Origin: Sphingomonas koreensis
Lineage (GTDB): Bacteria > Pseudomonadota > Alphaproteobacteria > Sphingomonadales > Sphingomonadaceae
Reading direction: 5' to 3'
DNA: 64,000 bases
Assembly: GCF_002797435.1 (NCBI RefSeq)
Contig: NZ_PGEN01000001.1
Location: forward strand, 2,912,501 to 2,976,500
The position numbers were made by a program, and so were the translations under genes. Positions 8,058 through 16,528 of this stretch are shown here, in pieces. The notes under the pieces were generated by a model. That model did not search any database and was not told the DNA's origin. It saw only the letters and a list, made by a program, of their open reading frames with translations. How positions within the stretch are numbered: the first letter of the stretch is position 1; each line of letters opens with the position of its first letter.

Positions 8058-9281
8058 GTGGCTGTAACGGCTGTACTTGAACGCGAACCCGAAACCCGCA
8101 TTTTGCCCTATGCGGTCTATGACGGCGATGGACATCTCTATGAGACGATGGACACGTTCCGCCGCCATCTGCCCAAACAGTTTCACAAGGATTTCCAGTA
8201 TGTGCAGGTCGAGGGCCGCACCAAGCTGGCGATCAACGGGCATATCAGCGAATATATACCCAACCCGACCTTCGAGGTCGTCGCCGCGCCGGGCAGCCAT
8301 GAAATCTGGTATCGTGGCGAGAATGCCGAGGGCAAGACGCTGCGCGAGCTCACCGGCGATCCGCTGGCCTATCAGCCCGAGTTCGGCAATCCCGAAGCCC
8401 GGCTGAAACTGCTCGACGAGCAGGGCGTGCACGCCCAGCTCATCTTCCCGACCCTGGCCTCGATCATCGAGGGGCATATGGGCAACAATGTCGAGCTGAT
8501 GGCGGCGCTGGTTCATTCGCTCAACGCCTGGGTGCTCGATGAATGGAGCTTCAACTACAAGGATCGGCTCTATCCCTGCGCCTATATCTCGCTGGCCGAT
8601 GCCGAGAAGGCCGAACAGGAACTGGATTGGGCGCTGAAGAATGGCGCACGCCATATCCTGATCCGTCCGGCGCCGGTGCCCGGCCTGTTCGGCCCGCGTT
8701 CTCCTGGTCTTCGCGAGTTCGACCGTTTCTGGGGCAAGGTCAACGAATCGAACATCTTCGTCGTACTGCATGTGTCCGACAGCGGGTACGATCAGATCTA
8801 TCGCTGGTGGGGTAGCGGCGCCAGCGAGATGGTCGCGTTCGACCGTTCGGATCCGTTGAAGGCTTGCATGGATACGCAGGGGCGCTCGATCGCCGACACC
8901 ATCGCGGCGCTGATCGCGCATGGCGTGATGGATCGCTTCCCGAACATTCGCTGGATGTCGGCCGAGAACGGCTCGATCTGGGTTCCGCACCTGATGAAGA
9001 TGTTCAAGCGCGCCCATGGCCAGATGCCGCAGGCGTTCAAGCGCCATCCGATCGATACGTTCCGCGAGAGCGTGTTCGTCGAGCCTTATTACGAGGAGGA
9101 TCTGAACGAGCTGCGCGAATTCGTCCCGGTCGAGCGCCTGGTGTTCGGCAGCGACTGGCCGCACGCCGAAGGGCTCGCGATGCCGCTCGACTTCCTCAAC
9201 GAGGTGAAGGATTTCACGCCGGCAGAACAGGAGATGTTCATGAGCAGCAACCTGAAGGGCCTGCTCGACGGCAAGCGCTGA
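8058..9281 (+). CDS. Second Amidohydrolase_2-family metalloenzyme
   Basis: A 407-residue PF04909 protein, distinct from the neighbour at 6273. The metal motif is DGDGHLYE (residues 22-29). The later VVLHVSDSG histidine, the MSAENGSIW segment and FGSDWPHAEG near the C-terminus fit the family's conserved metal and acid positions. Translation starts at GTG 8058, supported by AAGGAGAGAG at 8046-8055. It is the last gene of the plus-strand run, followed by a strong hairpin terminator. Two tandem family members flanking a DUF35 gene suggest successive hydrolytic steps, or a heteromeric enzyme. The substrate is unknown. Confidence 0.88.
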   Translation: MAVTAVLEREPETRILPYAVYDGDGHLYETMDTFRRHLPKQFHKDFQYVQVEGRTKLAINGHISEYIPNPTFEVVAAPGSHEIWYRGENAEGKTLRELTGDPLAYQPEFGNPEARLKLLDEQGVHAQLIFPTLASIIEGHMGNNVELMAALVHSLNAWVLDEWSFNYKDRLYPCAYISLADAEKAEQELDWALKNGARHILIRPAPVPGLFGPRSPGLREFDRFWGKVNESNIFVVLHVSDSGYDQIYRWWGSGASEMVAFDRSDPLKACMDTQGRSIADTIAALIAHGVMDRFPNIRWMSAENGSIWVPHLMKMFKRAHGQMPQAFKRHPIDTFRESVFVEPYYEEDLNELREFVPVERLVFGSDWPHAEGLAMPLDFLNEVKDFTPAEQEMFMSSNLKGLLDGKR

Positions 9282-9302
9282 ACATCGCGATAGGTAAGCT
9301 AT

Positions 9303-9329
9303 GCCGCCCGGGCCCTTGGCCCGGGCGGC
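9303..9329. terminator. Bidirectional hairpin terminator
   Basis: A perfect 12-bp GC stem (GCCGCCCGGGCC / GGCCCGGGCGGC) closes on a three-base loop, CTT, and is followed by TTCTTT on the plus strand. It lies between the convergent amidohydrolase (ending 9281) and TetR gene (ending 9334) and can serve both. Confidence 0.85.
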
Positions 9330-9333
9330 TTCT

Positions 9334-10011
9334 TTATGCCTGGTGGCGGATCGAGGCGAGTGCGCGATCTGCGGGCGAGCCCTTGACGGTCGGCGTGAAC
9401 AGCAATGTCAGGATGTCGATCTCGGCCTGTTTCAGGTCATCCGGCGCGACGATCGCAGGATTCTGTCGCATCGTTGCGGGGCGCGCTGCCATGCGCTCGA
9501 TCGCCGAATAGATGATCACGCTGCGCGCCAGTGCCGATTTCGGATCGACGTCATCGGGGTGCGCCGCGAGGATGCGTTTGGCGATCGCATGGATCAGCGG
9601 CATTGCCGCTTCCTGGCGCACGGCGAGGAACGCGGGATGCGCGCTGTCCGACAAATAATTGCGGACCGTGAGGATCGCTCGATGCCGGTCCCAATAGGCG
9701 CTGAAGGCGTCGATGAAGCGCGTCGCATGTTCTGCAGGCGTGGCCGATGTCCAGTCGCGACCTAGCGCCTCCTGGACCTCATCCATGTCTGCCCCGGCCT
9801 CATGGCTGAGAGCCAGAAGGATTTCGTCGATATCCTTGAAGTACAAATAGAATGTTTGCGAGGCCAGTGTCGCTGCGCGGGCAATGGCACTGGCCGTCAG
9901 CTTGTGCGCCGGCTCGACCGCGATCAGCTGACGGGCTGCATCGAGCAACCGCCGCCGGCTCTCGGCGCCCTTGCGGCCGATCGACTGTCCATGCTTGTTC
10001 GTCTCGTCCAT
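9334..10011 (-). CDS. TetR-family transcriptional regulator
   Basis: A 225-residue repressor-type protein. The N-terminal helix-turn-helix is clear: GAESRRRLLDAARQLI, then LTASAIARAATLASQTFYLYF, ending DIDEILLALS. The variable C-terminal domain would bind an acyl-CoA-like ligand, as in many catabolic TetR proteins. I chose ATG 10011, which leaves a short basic leader (MDETNKHGQS); an in-frame ATG at 10050 is possible and would sit eight bases after the ACAD stop. It is the last gene of the minus-strand unit from 13883. It is clearly similar to the TetR at 16529 (shared GRKGxExR leader and TFYxYF turn), so the two may be paralogues. Confidence 0.88.
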   Translation of the reverse strand: MDETNKHGQSIGRKGAESRRRLLDAARQLIAVEPAHKLTASAIARAATLASQTFYLYFKDIDEILLALSHEAGADMDEVQEALGRDWTSATPAEHATRFIDAFSAYWDRHRAILTVRNYLSDSAHPAFLAVRQEAAMPLIHAIAKRILAAHPDDVDPKSALARSVIIYSAIERMAARPATMRQNPAIVAPDDLKQAEIDILTLLFTPTVKGSPADRALASIRHQA

Positions 10012-10058
10012 CCCGCTGTGGAACGCCGCGAGGCGCTCCCTGTCAAGCATGGGCGGAT

Positions 10059-12257
10059 TCAGCTTCGCGATTTGGGCATGCCCAGCGACTTCTCGGCGAT
10101 CAGGCTGCGGTGCACTTCGCTGGTGCCGCCATAGACGGTCATGGCGATGGCCCGCCGCATCGTTGTCTCGACATAGTCCATGTCGGGATCGACACCGCGC
10201 ACCAGCGAACCGGGCGCGCCGGCCTCGACGATCGCGCTGGCGTCCCGGTACATGGTTTCGGTCGTGAACATCTTTGCCATCGGGCCATAGCTGATGTCGT
10301 GGATGCCTTCGACATCCGCCCACACCTGGCGCCGGCAGAGCACGTCCGCCACTTCGTCGTTGATTGCGGCACGAGCCAGCACGCGACGAATAAACGGGTT
10401 GTCGATCGGCACCGCGCCATTGCCGCTCGGCTTGCGCGCCCAGGTAAGGGCCCGGCGCATCATCGCGCTCTGCGCCGCGTGATAGCCGGATCCACCATGT
10501 TCGAAGCCGAGCGCCGATGCCATGACGCGCGCGCCGTCGCCGACCTCGCCGATGCGGTAGCGATCCGAAATGCGGACATCCGTGAAGTAGGTGATGTTCG
10601 TCTTCTCGTCCTGCAGCGTATAGACCGGGTGCAGTTCGATACCGGGCAGCTTCATCGGCATGATGAACATTGTCAGGCCCTGGTGCTTCTTGCCGCTATT
10701 GTCGGTGCGGGTCAGCATCAGGATATAGTCGGCCTGGTGGCCGTTGGTGGTGAACATTTTCTGCCCGTTCAGCACCCATTCGTCACCCTCGCGCACGGCA
10801 CTGAACTTGGTGCCGAACACGTCCGAGCCCGATTGCGGCTCGGAGAAGCCGAGCGCCCCCAATGCTTCGCCGCGGGCGATGGCGCCGACGATCTCTTCCT
10901 TTGTTTCCGGCTGCGACCAGAGCTGCGCCATCTTGGCGACGAACTCGGTGACGGCGAGCGGCGTGCGGGTCCAGCCGATATCTTCCCACATCGGCGCAGC
11001 GGCCATCACTTCGTAGCGGCTGCGGACCTTCTGACCGTCGGCGCCGAGATCGGGATAGGCATGGCCGGCCTCGGCCAGCTTCTTGTGGAAGCCGGGATGG
11101 TGGCCCGCGGTGGAGTGGTGCTTCTTCGCCTCGATATCGGGGGTCATCTGGCCTTCGACGAAGCTGCGCAACTCGGCGGCATAGGCGTCGGCCTCTGCGC
11201 CCCATTCGAAATTGATCTCGACCTCCCCGGCACGGGGCAGGGCTACGGTCTCGCCGTCCCAAAGACGCGCGGCGATGCGGTCGAGCTCGGCATTGGGGTC
11301 GCCCGCGATCAGCGACAGCAGCTTGGCGCGGCGGAAATAGAGCTGGACGTCATATTCGAGGCTGAGGCCATAACCACCAAAGGTACGCACCGAATGTTGC
11401 ACCGCCTGGTCTACGCTATGCGCCGCCCACCAATAGGCCATGGCGGCGCGCGCGCCTCCCTTGGCATCCCCCGCTGCAATCGAGGCAATGGCACGCCATG
11501 CCAGCAATTTTGCCCCGTCCATATGCGTTGCCGCATCGGCCATCGGATGCGCAATGCCCTGATAGGCGCCGATCGGCGAGCCATAGGCATGGCGCTCGAC
11601 CGAATAGGCGGCGGCGAGCTCGAGCGCCCGGCGGCCAAGGCCGGCCAGATAGGCAGCGGTGAGGACCTTCCATTCCTCGCACGCGGCGGCGAATTGCGAT
11701 ACCGCAGTGTCGCCGGTTGCCAGCACGAACCGCTCGCCCGCACCGCACGACAGATCAAGATTGGCGACCGCGGCGGCGGCGATATTGGGCGCTTTCGCGG
11801 CATTCAACCCGGTCAGGGCAACAAGGTCGTTTCCGTCAAGCGCGAGCACGACATGGGCGCGCGACCCGCCGAGCACCGGTTGGGCCACACCCGGCACGAC
11901 CGGGTTGAGCGCAAGCGTTGCGATCGCCCCGCTATCGACCGCGGACAACAGCGCGGCGGGGGCACCCGTCCGGTGGAGCAGCGCGATCGCCACGATCGCT
12001 TCGATCAGCGGCACGGGCGCGACATGGCGGCCCGCCTCTTCGGCAACGATGGCCGCATCCATCAGCGTCATGCCGCCATCCTGCGGCTCGATCGTCCGGA
12101 TACCGACAATGCCCAGCTCAACCAGCTTGTCCCACAGCGGCTGATCGACCCCTGTATCCTCGGCGGCGCGCAGCCGCTCGGGCGTCGCCTCGTCCGCGAA
12201 CAGGCGGGCGACGGTGTCCTTCAGCATCGACTGGCTTTCGGAGAGGGCAAGCTTCAT
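10059..12257 (-). CDS. Fused tandem acyl-CoA dehydrogenase (FadE34-like architecture)
   Basis: A 732-residue flavoprotein with two ACAD modules in one chain. Module 1 (about 1-335) ends with an ACAD C-terminal signature (TFGGYGLSLEYDV). Module 2 (about 350-732) has the FAD contact FSEPQSGSDV (471-480), WVLNGQKMFTTN, and the terminal VYGGTSEVHRSLIAE. Ordinary ACADs are about 380-400 residues. Fused forms such as mycobacterial FadE34 replace the two chains of alpha2beta2 ACADs that act on steroid side-chain CoA esters. The start ATG 12257 lies 13 bases after the crotonase stop. Context (HSD10-like SDR, crotonase, TetR) fits a beta-oxidation unit for a bulky substrate. Confidence 0.9.
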   Translation of the reverse strand: MKLALSESQSMLKDTVARLFADEATPERLRAAEDTGVDQPLWDKLVELGIVGIRTIEPQDGGMTLMDAAIVAEEAGRHVAPVPLIEAIVAIALLHRTGAPAALLSAVDSGAIATLALNPVVPGVAQPVLGGSRAHVVLALDGNDLVALTGLNAAKAPNIAAAAVANLDLSCGAGERFVLATGDTAVSQFAAACEEWKVLTAAYLAGLGRRALELAAAYSVERHAYGSPIGAYQGIAHPMADAATHMDGAKLLAWRAIASIAAGDAKGGARAAMAYWWAAHSVDQAVQHSVRTFGGYGLSLEYDVQLYFRRAKLLSLIAGDPNAELDRIAARLWDGETVALPRAGEVEINFEWGAEADAYAAELRSFVEGQMTPDIEAKKHHSTAGHHPGFHKKLAEAGHAYPDLGADGQKVRSRYEVMAAAPMWEDIGWTRTPLAVTEFVAKMAQLWSQPETKEEIVGAIARGEALGALGFSEPQSGSDVFGTKFSAVREGDEWVLNGQKMFTTNGHQADYILMLTRTDNSGKKHQGLTMFIMPMKLPGIELHPVYTLQDEKTNITYFTDVRISDRYRIGEVGDGARVMASALGFEHGGSGYHAAQSAMMRRALTWARKPSGNGAVPIDNPFIRRVLARAAINDEVADVLCRRQVWADVEGIHDISYGPMAKMFTTETMYRDASAIVEAGAPGSLVRGVDPDMDYVETTMRRAIAMTVYGGTSEVHRSLIAEKSLGMPKSRS

Positions 12258-12270
12258 TGGACGGGATCCT

Positions 12271-13092
12271 TCAGGCCTTCTTGTTGGCTGCAGTCATTTC
12301 TTCGAGATTGGCGAGCGTGACCCGGCCTTCGGCGGCCCAGGCATTGGCATGGCCCAGAGAATGGGTGTCGAAGCACGCCTGGATCGCGGCATATTGTCCC
12401 ATGATGTCCATCGTCTGATTGACCGCGCGCTTGGCCATGAGCAGGCCGTGCGGATGCTTGGTCGCGATGTCGTTCGCCAATGCCAGCGTCGCCTCATGCA
12501 GCTGCTCAAGCGGGACCACGCGATTGATCATGCCGACCTTCTCGGCCTCTTCGGCATTCATCCAGCGGCCGGTGAACAGCATTTCCTTGGCCTTGCGGGG
12601 GCCGAACTCCCAGGTGTGGCCGTGATATTCGACGCCGCCGATCGCCATGTTGATCACGGGATCGGAGAAGCGCGAATTGTCGGCCGCGACGATCAGATCC
12701 ATCGGCCAGATCAGCATCAGCCCGGCTGCGACACAGGCGCCCTGAACCGCGGCGATGGTGGGCTTGGGCAGGTTGCGCCACTTGTTCGAATAACCCAGGA
12801 AATGCTTGCTTTCCCAGCGGTACATCCGAAGCAGGCCGTTCGCGCTGACATCGTCGAACATCGACAGCCAGGGTTCGTGCTTCACCACCTCCGCCGAGAT
12901 GTCATGGCCGGCCGAGAAATGCTTGCCGCTGGCATTCAGCACGATGACCCGGACATTGTCGTCGGTGACCGCCTTGTCGAATGCAGCGTCCAGCTCGGCA
13001 AGCAGAGGCGGGTGCTGCGCGTTGTTCGTCTCGGGCCGATTGAGTGTGACGATCGCAACGCGGTCGCGAACTTCGTACAGGATAAAGCTCAT
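12271..13092 (-). CDS. Crotonase-fold protein, non-canonical hydratase active site
   Basis: A 273-residue enoyl-CoA hydratase/isomerase superfamily protein. The fold is clear from VAIVTLNRPETNNA (12-25), HFSAGHDI (58-65) and GACVAAGLMLI (118-128), which form the oxyanion hole. The two glutamates of classical hydratases are not in place: one region reads AAGLMLIWPMDL and the other SDPVINMAIGGVEYHG. Simple hydration is therefore uncertain; hydrolase, lyase or isomerase chemistry is possible. It sits between the HSD10-like SDR (11 bases upstream) and the fused ACAD (13 bases downstream) and is almost certainly co-transcribed with them. Confidence 0.85.
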   Translation of the reverse strand: MSFILYEVRDRVAIVTLNRPETNNAQHPPLLAELDAAFDKAVTDDNVRVIVLNASGKHFSAGHDISAEVVKHEPWLSMFDDVSANGLLRMYRWESKHFLGYSNKWRNLPKPTIAAVQGACVAAGLMLIWPMDLIVAADNSRFSDPVINMAIGGVEYHGHTWEFGPRKAKEMLFTGRWMNAEEAEKVGMINRVVPLEQLHEATLALANDIATKHPHGLLMAKRAVNQTMDIMGQYAAIQACFDTHSLGHANAWAAEGRVTLANLEEMTAANKKA

Positions 13093-13103
13093 CTTGCTGC
13101 TCC

Positions 13104-13883
13104 TCAGCGCATCGGCATGCGGATGGCGCCATCGAGACGCACGGTCTCGCCGTTGAAATAGCCGTTTCGTACCATTTCCAGCACCAGGCTGGCATATTCA
13201 GCCGGCGCCCCGAAGCGTTTCGGGAAGGGGACCGATGCCTCCAGTACGCTGCGCACATTGTCCGGCACGCCCAGCATCGGCGGCGTCGCGAAAATGCCCG
13301 GCATGATCGTGTTGATGCGGATCGCCGAACCGGAGAGATCACGCGCGATCGGGAGCGTCATGCCGACCACGGCCGCCTTCGACGCTGAATAGGCCGCCTG
13401 ACCCATCTGCCCGTCCTGGGCCGCAGCGGATGCGGTGCAAACGATCGCGCCGCGCTCCCCGTCCACCGGGTCGAGCGTCAGCATGCCCGCCGCTGAACGG
13501 GTGATGCAGCGAAATGTGCCCACCGTGTTGACCATCAACACCCAAGCGAACTTGTCGCTGGGGAAATACTTGATCTCACCGGTCTTCTTGTCGACGCCGG
13601 CCGTCTTGATCGAGTTGCCCGTCCCAGCGCAATTGACCAGGACCCGCTCCTGGCCATTTGCCGAGCGCGCCTTCTCGAACGCCGCATCGACTGACTCGTC
13701 GGACAGCACATCGACCTTGCAGAAAATGCCACCGATTTCGGCGGCGACCTTCTCGCCCAGTTCCTCATTGAGATCGAAGATGGCGACTTTCGCGCCCGTT
13801 TCGGCGATCGCCTTCGCGGTTGCGTGCCCCAGGCCGGAGGCGCCGCCGGTGACGATCGCGGAAATCGAGGAATCGAGTTTCAT
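13104..13883 (-). CDS. SDR, 3-hydroxyacyl-CoA dehydrogenase type 2 (HSD17B10-like)
   Basis: A 259-residue short-chain dehydrogenase. The cofactor loop TGGASGLG lies at 12-19, VLVNCAGT at 81-88, and catalytic Ser152, Tyr165 and Lys169 in the CTASAAAQDGQMGQ and YSASK segments. The C-terminal stretches VPFPKRFG, PAEYASLV and VRLDGAIRMP closely match the HSD10 group, which oxidises straight and branched 3-hydroxyacyl-CoA and some hydroxysteroids with NAD. ATG 13883 follows a TGGAGC ribosome-binding stretch; the frame stays open further upstream without support. It is the promoter-proximal gene of the minus unit ending in TetR. Confidence 0.9.
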   Translation of the reverse strand: MKLDSSISAIVTGGASGLGHATAKAIAETGAKVAIFDLNEELGEKVAAEIGGIFCKVDVLSDESVDAAFEKARSANGQERVLVNCAGTGNSIKTAGVDKKTGEIKYFPSDKFAWVLMVNTVGTFRCITRSAAGMLTLDPVDGERGAIVCTASAAAQDGQMGQAAYSASKAAVVGMTLPIARDLSGSAIRINTIMPGIFATPPMLGVPDNVRSVLEASVPFPKRFGAPAEYASLVLEMVRNGYFNGETVRLDGAIRMPMR

Positions 13884-14068
13884 AAGCGTCTGCTCCAGGA
13901 AGCATTGTGAACGTATCGGCCCCTTCAGCCTGTCGGACATTGCGGTATGTCTCGCGCCGTCTCTGCGCAATGGAGCGGCAGCCAAGCGCATGGTTGTGAT
14001 GCGTCGTGCCAAGGATACGAAACGGCGCCCGCATCCGATAAGCTCGCGCGGGGCAACAGGATATCAAC

Positions 14069-15001
14069 ATGGCCATCGCTGAACGGCTTCGGTGCAACCT
14101 TGAGCTACCGGTGATGGTGGCGCCGATGTTCCTCATCTCAAATCCGGCGCTGACCATTGCGGCATGCAAGGCAGGGATCATCGGAACCTTCCCGTCGCTG
14201 AACGCGCGCAGTGCGGCGGACTATGAGAGCTGGCTCGAGCAGATCGGCGCTGCGTTGGACGAGACTGATGCGGCGTATGGCGTGAACCTGATCGTCGGCA
14301 AGCAGAATGGACGGCTGGCTGAAGATCTGGCGATTACGGTGCGACGCCAGGTTCCGCTCGTGATCACCTCCTTCGGAGCGGATCACGATGTCGTTGCGGC
14401 GGTACATGACTATGGTGGCACCGTCTTTCACGACGTCGCCAGCGCGCGCCACGCCGAGATCGCAGCGCAGGCGGGGGTCGATGGCCTGATCGTGTTGACC
14501 GCAGGTGCCGGCGGGCACACCGGCTGGCTCAACCCCTTTGCGGTGCTGAACGAGGTGCGCGCCGTATTCGACGGCACCATCCTGCTGGCCGGGGGCATGT
14601 CAACGGGGCGGGACGTCGCGGCAGCGCGGATGATGGGAGCAGATCTTGCCTATATGGGCACCCGCTTCATCGCGACGCGCGAGGCATCGGTACATCCCGA
14701 CTATCACGCGATGCTCATCGCATCGCGCGCAAAGGATGTGCTGGCGACACGCGGGATCAGCGGGACGCCAGCGAATTTCCTGACCAGATCGCTCACCGCC
14801 AATGGGCTCGACCCGGCTTTGTTTCAGTCCGCGACCGGCCCGCTGCCCGTGCTTGAGGAACGCGGACTCAGACCCTGGAAGGACATCTGGTCGGCGGGGC
14901 AGGGCGTCGGGGCGATCACGGACGTGCCGTCCGTCGCCGAACTGGTCGAACGCTTGTCTGCCGATTATGCGGGCGCGATCGGGGCGGTTAGCGCGCCTTG
15001 A
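14069..15001 (+). CDS. Nitronate monooxygenase / 2-nitropropane dioxygenase-like FMN protein
   Basis: A 310-residue TIM-barrel flavoprotein of the NMO/NPD group. Family segments: LPVMVAPMFLISNP near the N-terminus, VDGLIVLTAGAGGHTG (138-153) with the histidine expected near the flavin, LLAGGMSTGRDVAAA, and MGADLAYMGTRFIAT for phosphate binding. Such genes are frequent in fatty-acid and terpenoid clusters, where the family name often does not describe the real reaction; a flavin enoyl reductase or isomerase is possible. It faces the HSD10 unit divergently. Its last 14 bases overlap the convergent crotonase gene. Confidence 0.87.
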   Translation: MAIAERLRCNLELPVMVAPMFLISNPALTIAACKAGIIGTFPSLNARSAADYESWLEQIGAALDETDAAYGVNLIVGKQNGRLAEDLAITVRRQVPLVITSFGADHDVVAAVHDYGGTVFHDVASARHAEIAAQAGVDGLIVLTAGAGGHTGWLNPFAVLNEVRAVFDGTILLAGGMSTGRDVAAARMMGADLAYMGTRFIATREASVHPDYHAMLIASRAKDVLATRGISGTPANFLTRSLTANGLDPALFQSATGPLPVLEERGLRPWKDIWSAGQGVGAITDVPSVAELVERLSADYAGAIGAVSAP

Positions 15002-15710
15002 AAGCTGCGAGCGCGGCCTTTGCCTCATTGCTTCCAGACGTCGCGATTGCCAGTTCCCGTTCCACGTCCAGGCCTTCGGCAAGCGGCATCCCGCTCGCGC
15101 GTACCGCTTGACGTATCGCGGCTTCGGCGGAGGGACGATTGCCTGCGCGTTGCAGTGCGAATTCGACTGCGGCCTCGACCACATTCTCGTTGATCCGATC
15201 GATCAGCCCCCAGGCCAGCGCGGTGACCGGGTCGATCGGGTCGCCGCTCAGCATCAGGTCGAGCGACCGCGTCTCGCCGATCAGGCGGGGCAAGATCTGC
15301 GTCGCCCCATAAGCGGGTATCAGGCCTAGTTTCACCTCGGGCAGGCCTAGCACGGCGTTAGGGTCGGCGATCCGAAACTGCAGTCCCAATGCGATTTCCA
15401 GCCCGCCTCCCAGCGCGTAGCCGGAAAGTGCGGCGACCCCGATTTTCGGAAATGCCCGGAGCCGCTGGATCAACGCATGCATGTGACGGATGCGCAGCTC
15501 GCCATCCGCGCCCTTCTCCTTGAGGTCGGAACCGACGCAAAAGGCGCGCGGCGAACCTGTGATCACCAAAGCGCGGCTGGCATCGCTCTCGATCGTGTCG
15601 AGATGGGTGTTGAGCTCAGCCAGCATTGCCGTGTCGATCGCGTTCAATCGCTCCGGGCGATTGAACATGAGCACCGCGACATCGCGGTCATCGGTCCGCA
15701 TGATCCTCAT
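14988..15710 (-). CDS. Enoyl-CoA hydratase with intact catalytic glutamates
   Basis: A 240-residue crotonase. VAVLMFNRPERLNAI (11-25) and AFCVGSDLKEKG form the acyl-CoA pocket. Both hydratase glutamates are present: Glu105 in ALGGGLEIA and Glu125 in GLPEVKLG. Canonical hydration of a 2-enoyl-CoA is therefore plausible, unlike several other crotonases here. ATG 15710 has AGGAAGG nine bases upstream; the open frame extends further without a ribosome-binding signal. It is divergent from the SDR at 15850 and overlaps the flavoprotein end by 14 bases. Confidence 0.9.
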   Translation of the reverse strand: MRIMRTDDRDVAVLMFNRPERLNAIDTAMLAELNTHLDTIESDASRALVITGSPRAFCVGSDLKEKGADGELRIRHMHALIQRLRAFPKIGVAALSGYALGGGLEIALGLQFRIADPNAVLGLPEVKLGLIPAYGATQILPRLIGETRSLDLMLSGDPIDPVTALAWGLIDRINENVVEAAVEFALQRAGNRPSAEAAIRQAVRASGMPLAEGLDVERELAIATSGSNEAKAALAAFKAR

Positions 15711-15804
15711 CACGGGCCACCTTCCTATCTCCGCAGTGCGCAGCGCAAGGTGCCGGGCAGAGCATCGCATATTCGATGCTTTCTGGTTGCGTTGGCGGCA
15801 GCGG

Positions 15805-15822
15805 GCGATCGGGTTAGATCGC
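15805..15822. promoter_or_regulatory. Short inverted repeat before the SDR/TetR unit
   Basis: GCGATC and GATCGC flank the six bases GGGTTA, 28 bases before the SDR start. The arms are short enough to arise by chance in GC-rich DNA. Position in a divergent promoter next to a TetR-containing unit is the only further support. Confidence 0.25.
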
Positions 15823-15849
15823 GTAGAATCGAGTGTATGGAGGACAGCG

Positions 15850-16518
15850 ATGGGACATGTGATCGTCACCGGGGGACTGGGCGGATTGGGGCGCGCGGTC
15901 GTGACGACCTTGAAGTCCCGGGGGCATCGCGTAGTTGCAGTCGATATCGCATCGGGCCAGAGTGACGCAGACCGCGTCATCGCGGGTGTTGATCTTGCCG
16001 ATGAAACGGCAGTGGCGACAGCATTCTCCGAAGCGGCGGGTGCGTTGGGCGAGATCGACGCGTTGGTCAATGTCGCCGGCGGTTTCACCTGGGAGCCGGT
16101 GGAAACCGGGTCGATGGCAAGCTGGGACGCCATGTATCGCATCAACCTGCGCACCGCGGCAATCAGCTCGCGGGCGGTGCTGCCTCACCTGAAATCGGGT
16201 GCGATCGTGAATGTGGGTGCGGCGGCATCCGCCGCGCCGGGCATGGGCATGGCGCCCTATGCGGCCTCGAAGGCCGGCGTCATGGCGCTGACCGAGAGCC
16301 TTGCCGAAGAGCTTCGGGGCAGGGGCATCCGCGTCAACGCAATTCTGCCGACCATCCTCGATACGCCGGCCAACCGCAAGGACATGCCCGACGCCGATCC
16401 GGCGGGTTGGGTAAGTCTCGAAAGCGCGGCGGCTGTGGTGGCGTTCCTGCTCTCGCAGGATGCCGCGGCGATCACCGGGACCGGTATCAAGCTTTCACTC
16501 GGTACAGCGGGCGCCTAG
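15850..16518 (+). CDS. Short-chain dehydrogenase/reductase
   Basis: A 222-residue SDR with a short cofactor loop, VTGGLGGLGR (6-15), the acidic VDIAS after strand 2, which favours NAD, VNVAGG (73-78), and Ser127, Tyr137, Lys141 as the catalytic set (APYAASK). ATG 15850 is preceded by GGAGGA at 15839-15844. It lies 11 bases upstream of a TetR gene and is probably co-transcribed with it. In the gap to the divergent crotonase a short inverted repeat, GCGATC-gggtta-GATCGC (15805-15822), may be regulatory. Substrate not predictable. Confidence 0.88.
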   Translation: MGHVIVTGGLGGLGRAVVTTLKSRGHRVVAVDIASGQSDADRVIAGVDLADETAVATAFSEAAGALGEIDALVNVAGGFTWEPVETGSMASWDAMYRINLRTAAISSRAVLPHLKSGAIVNVGAAASAAPGMGMAPYAASKAGVMALTESLAEELRGRGIRVNAILPTILDTPANRKDMPDADPAGWVSLESAAAVVAFLLSQDAAAITGTGIKLSLGTAGA

Positions 16519-16528
16519 ATTCCACATC

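Noticed and set aside
9852..12320. 822-codon plus-strand open frame opposite the fused ACAD
   Set aside because: Low-complexity Arg/His/Gln-rich translation with no motif, antisense to a clear acyl-CoA dehydrogenase.
13934..13945. 12-base word CGGACATTGCGG shared with 48521-48532
   Set aside because: Identical 12-mers are expected many times by chance in 64 kb; no symmetry or equivalent position supports a common site.
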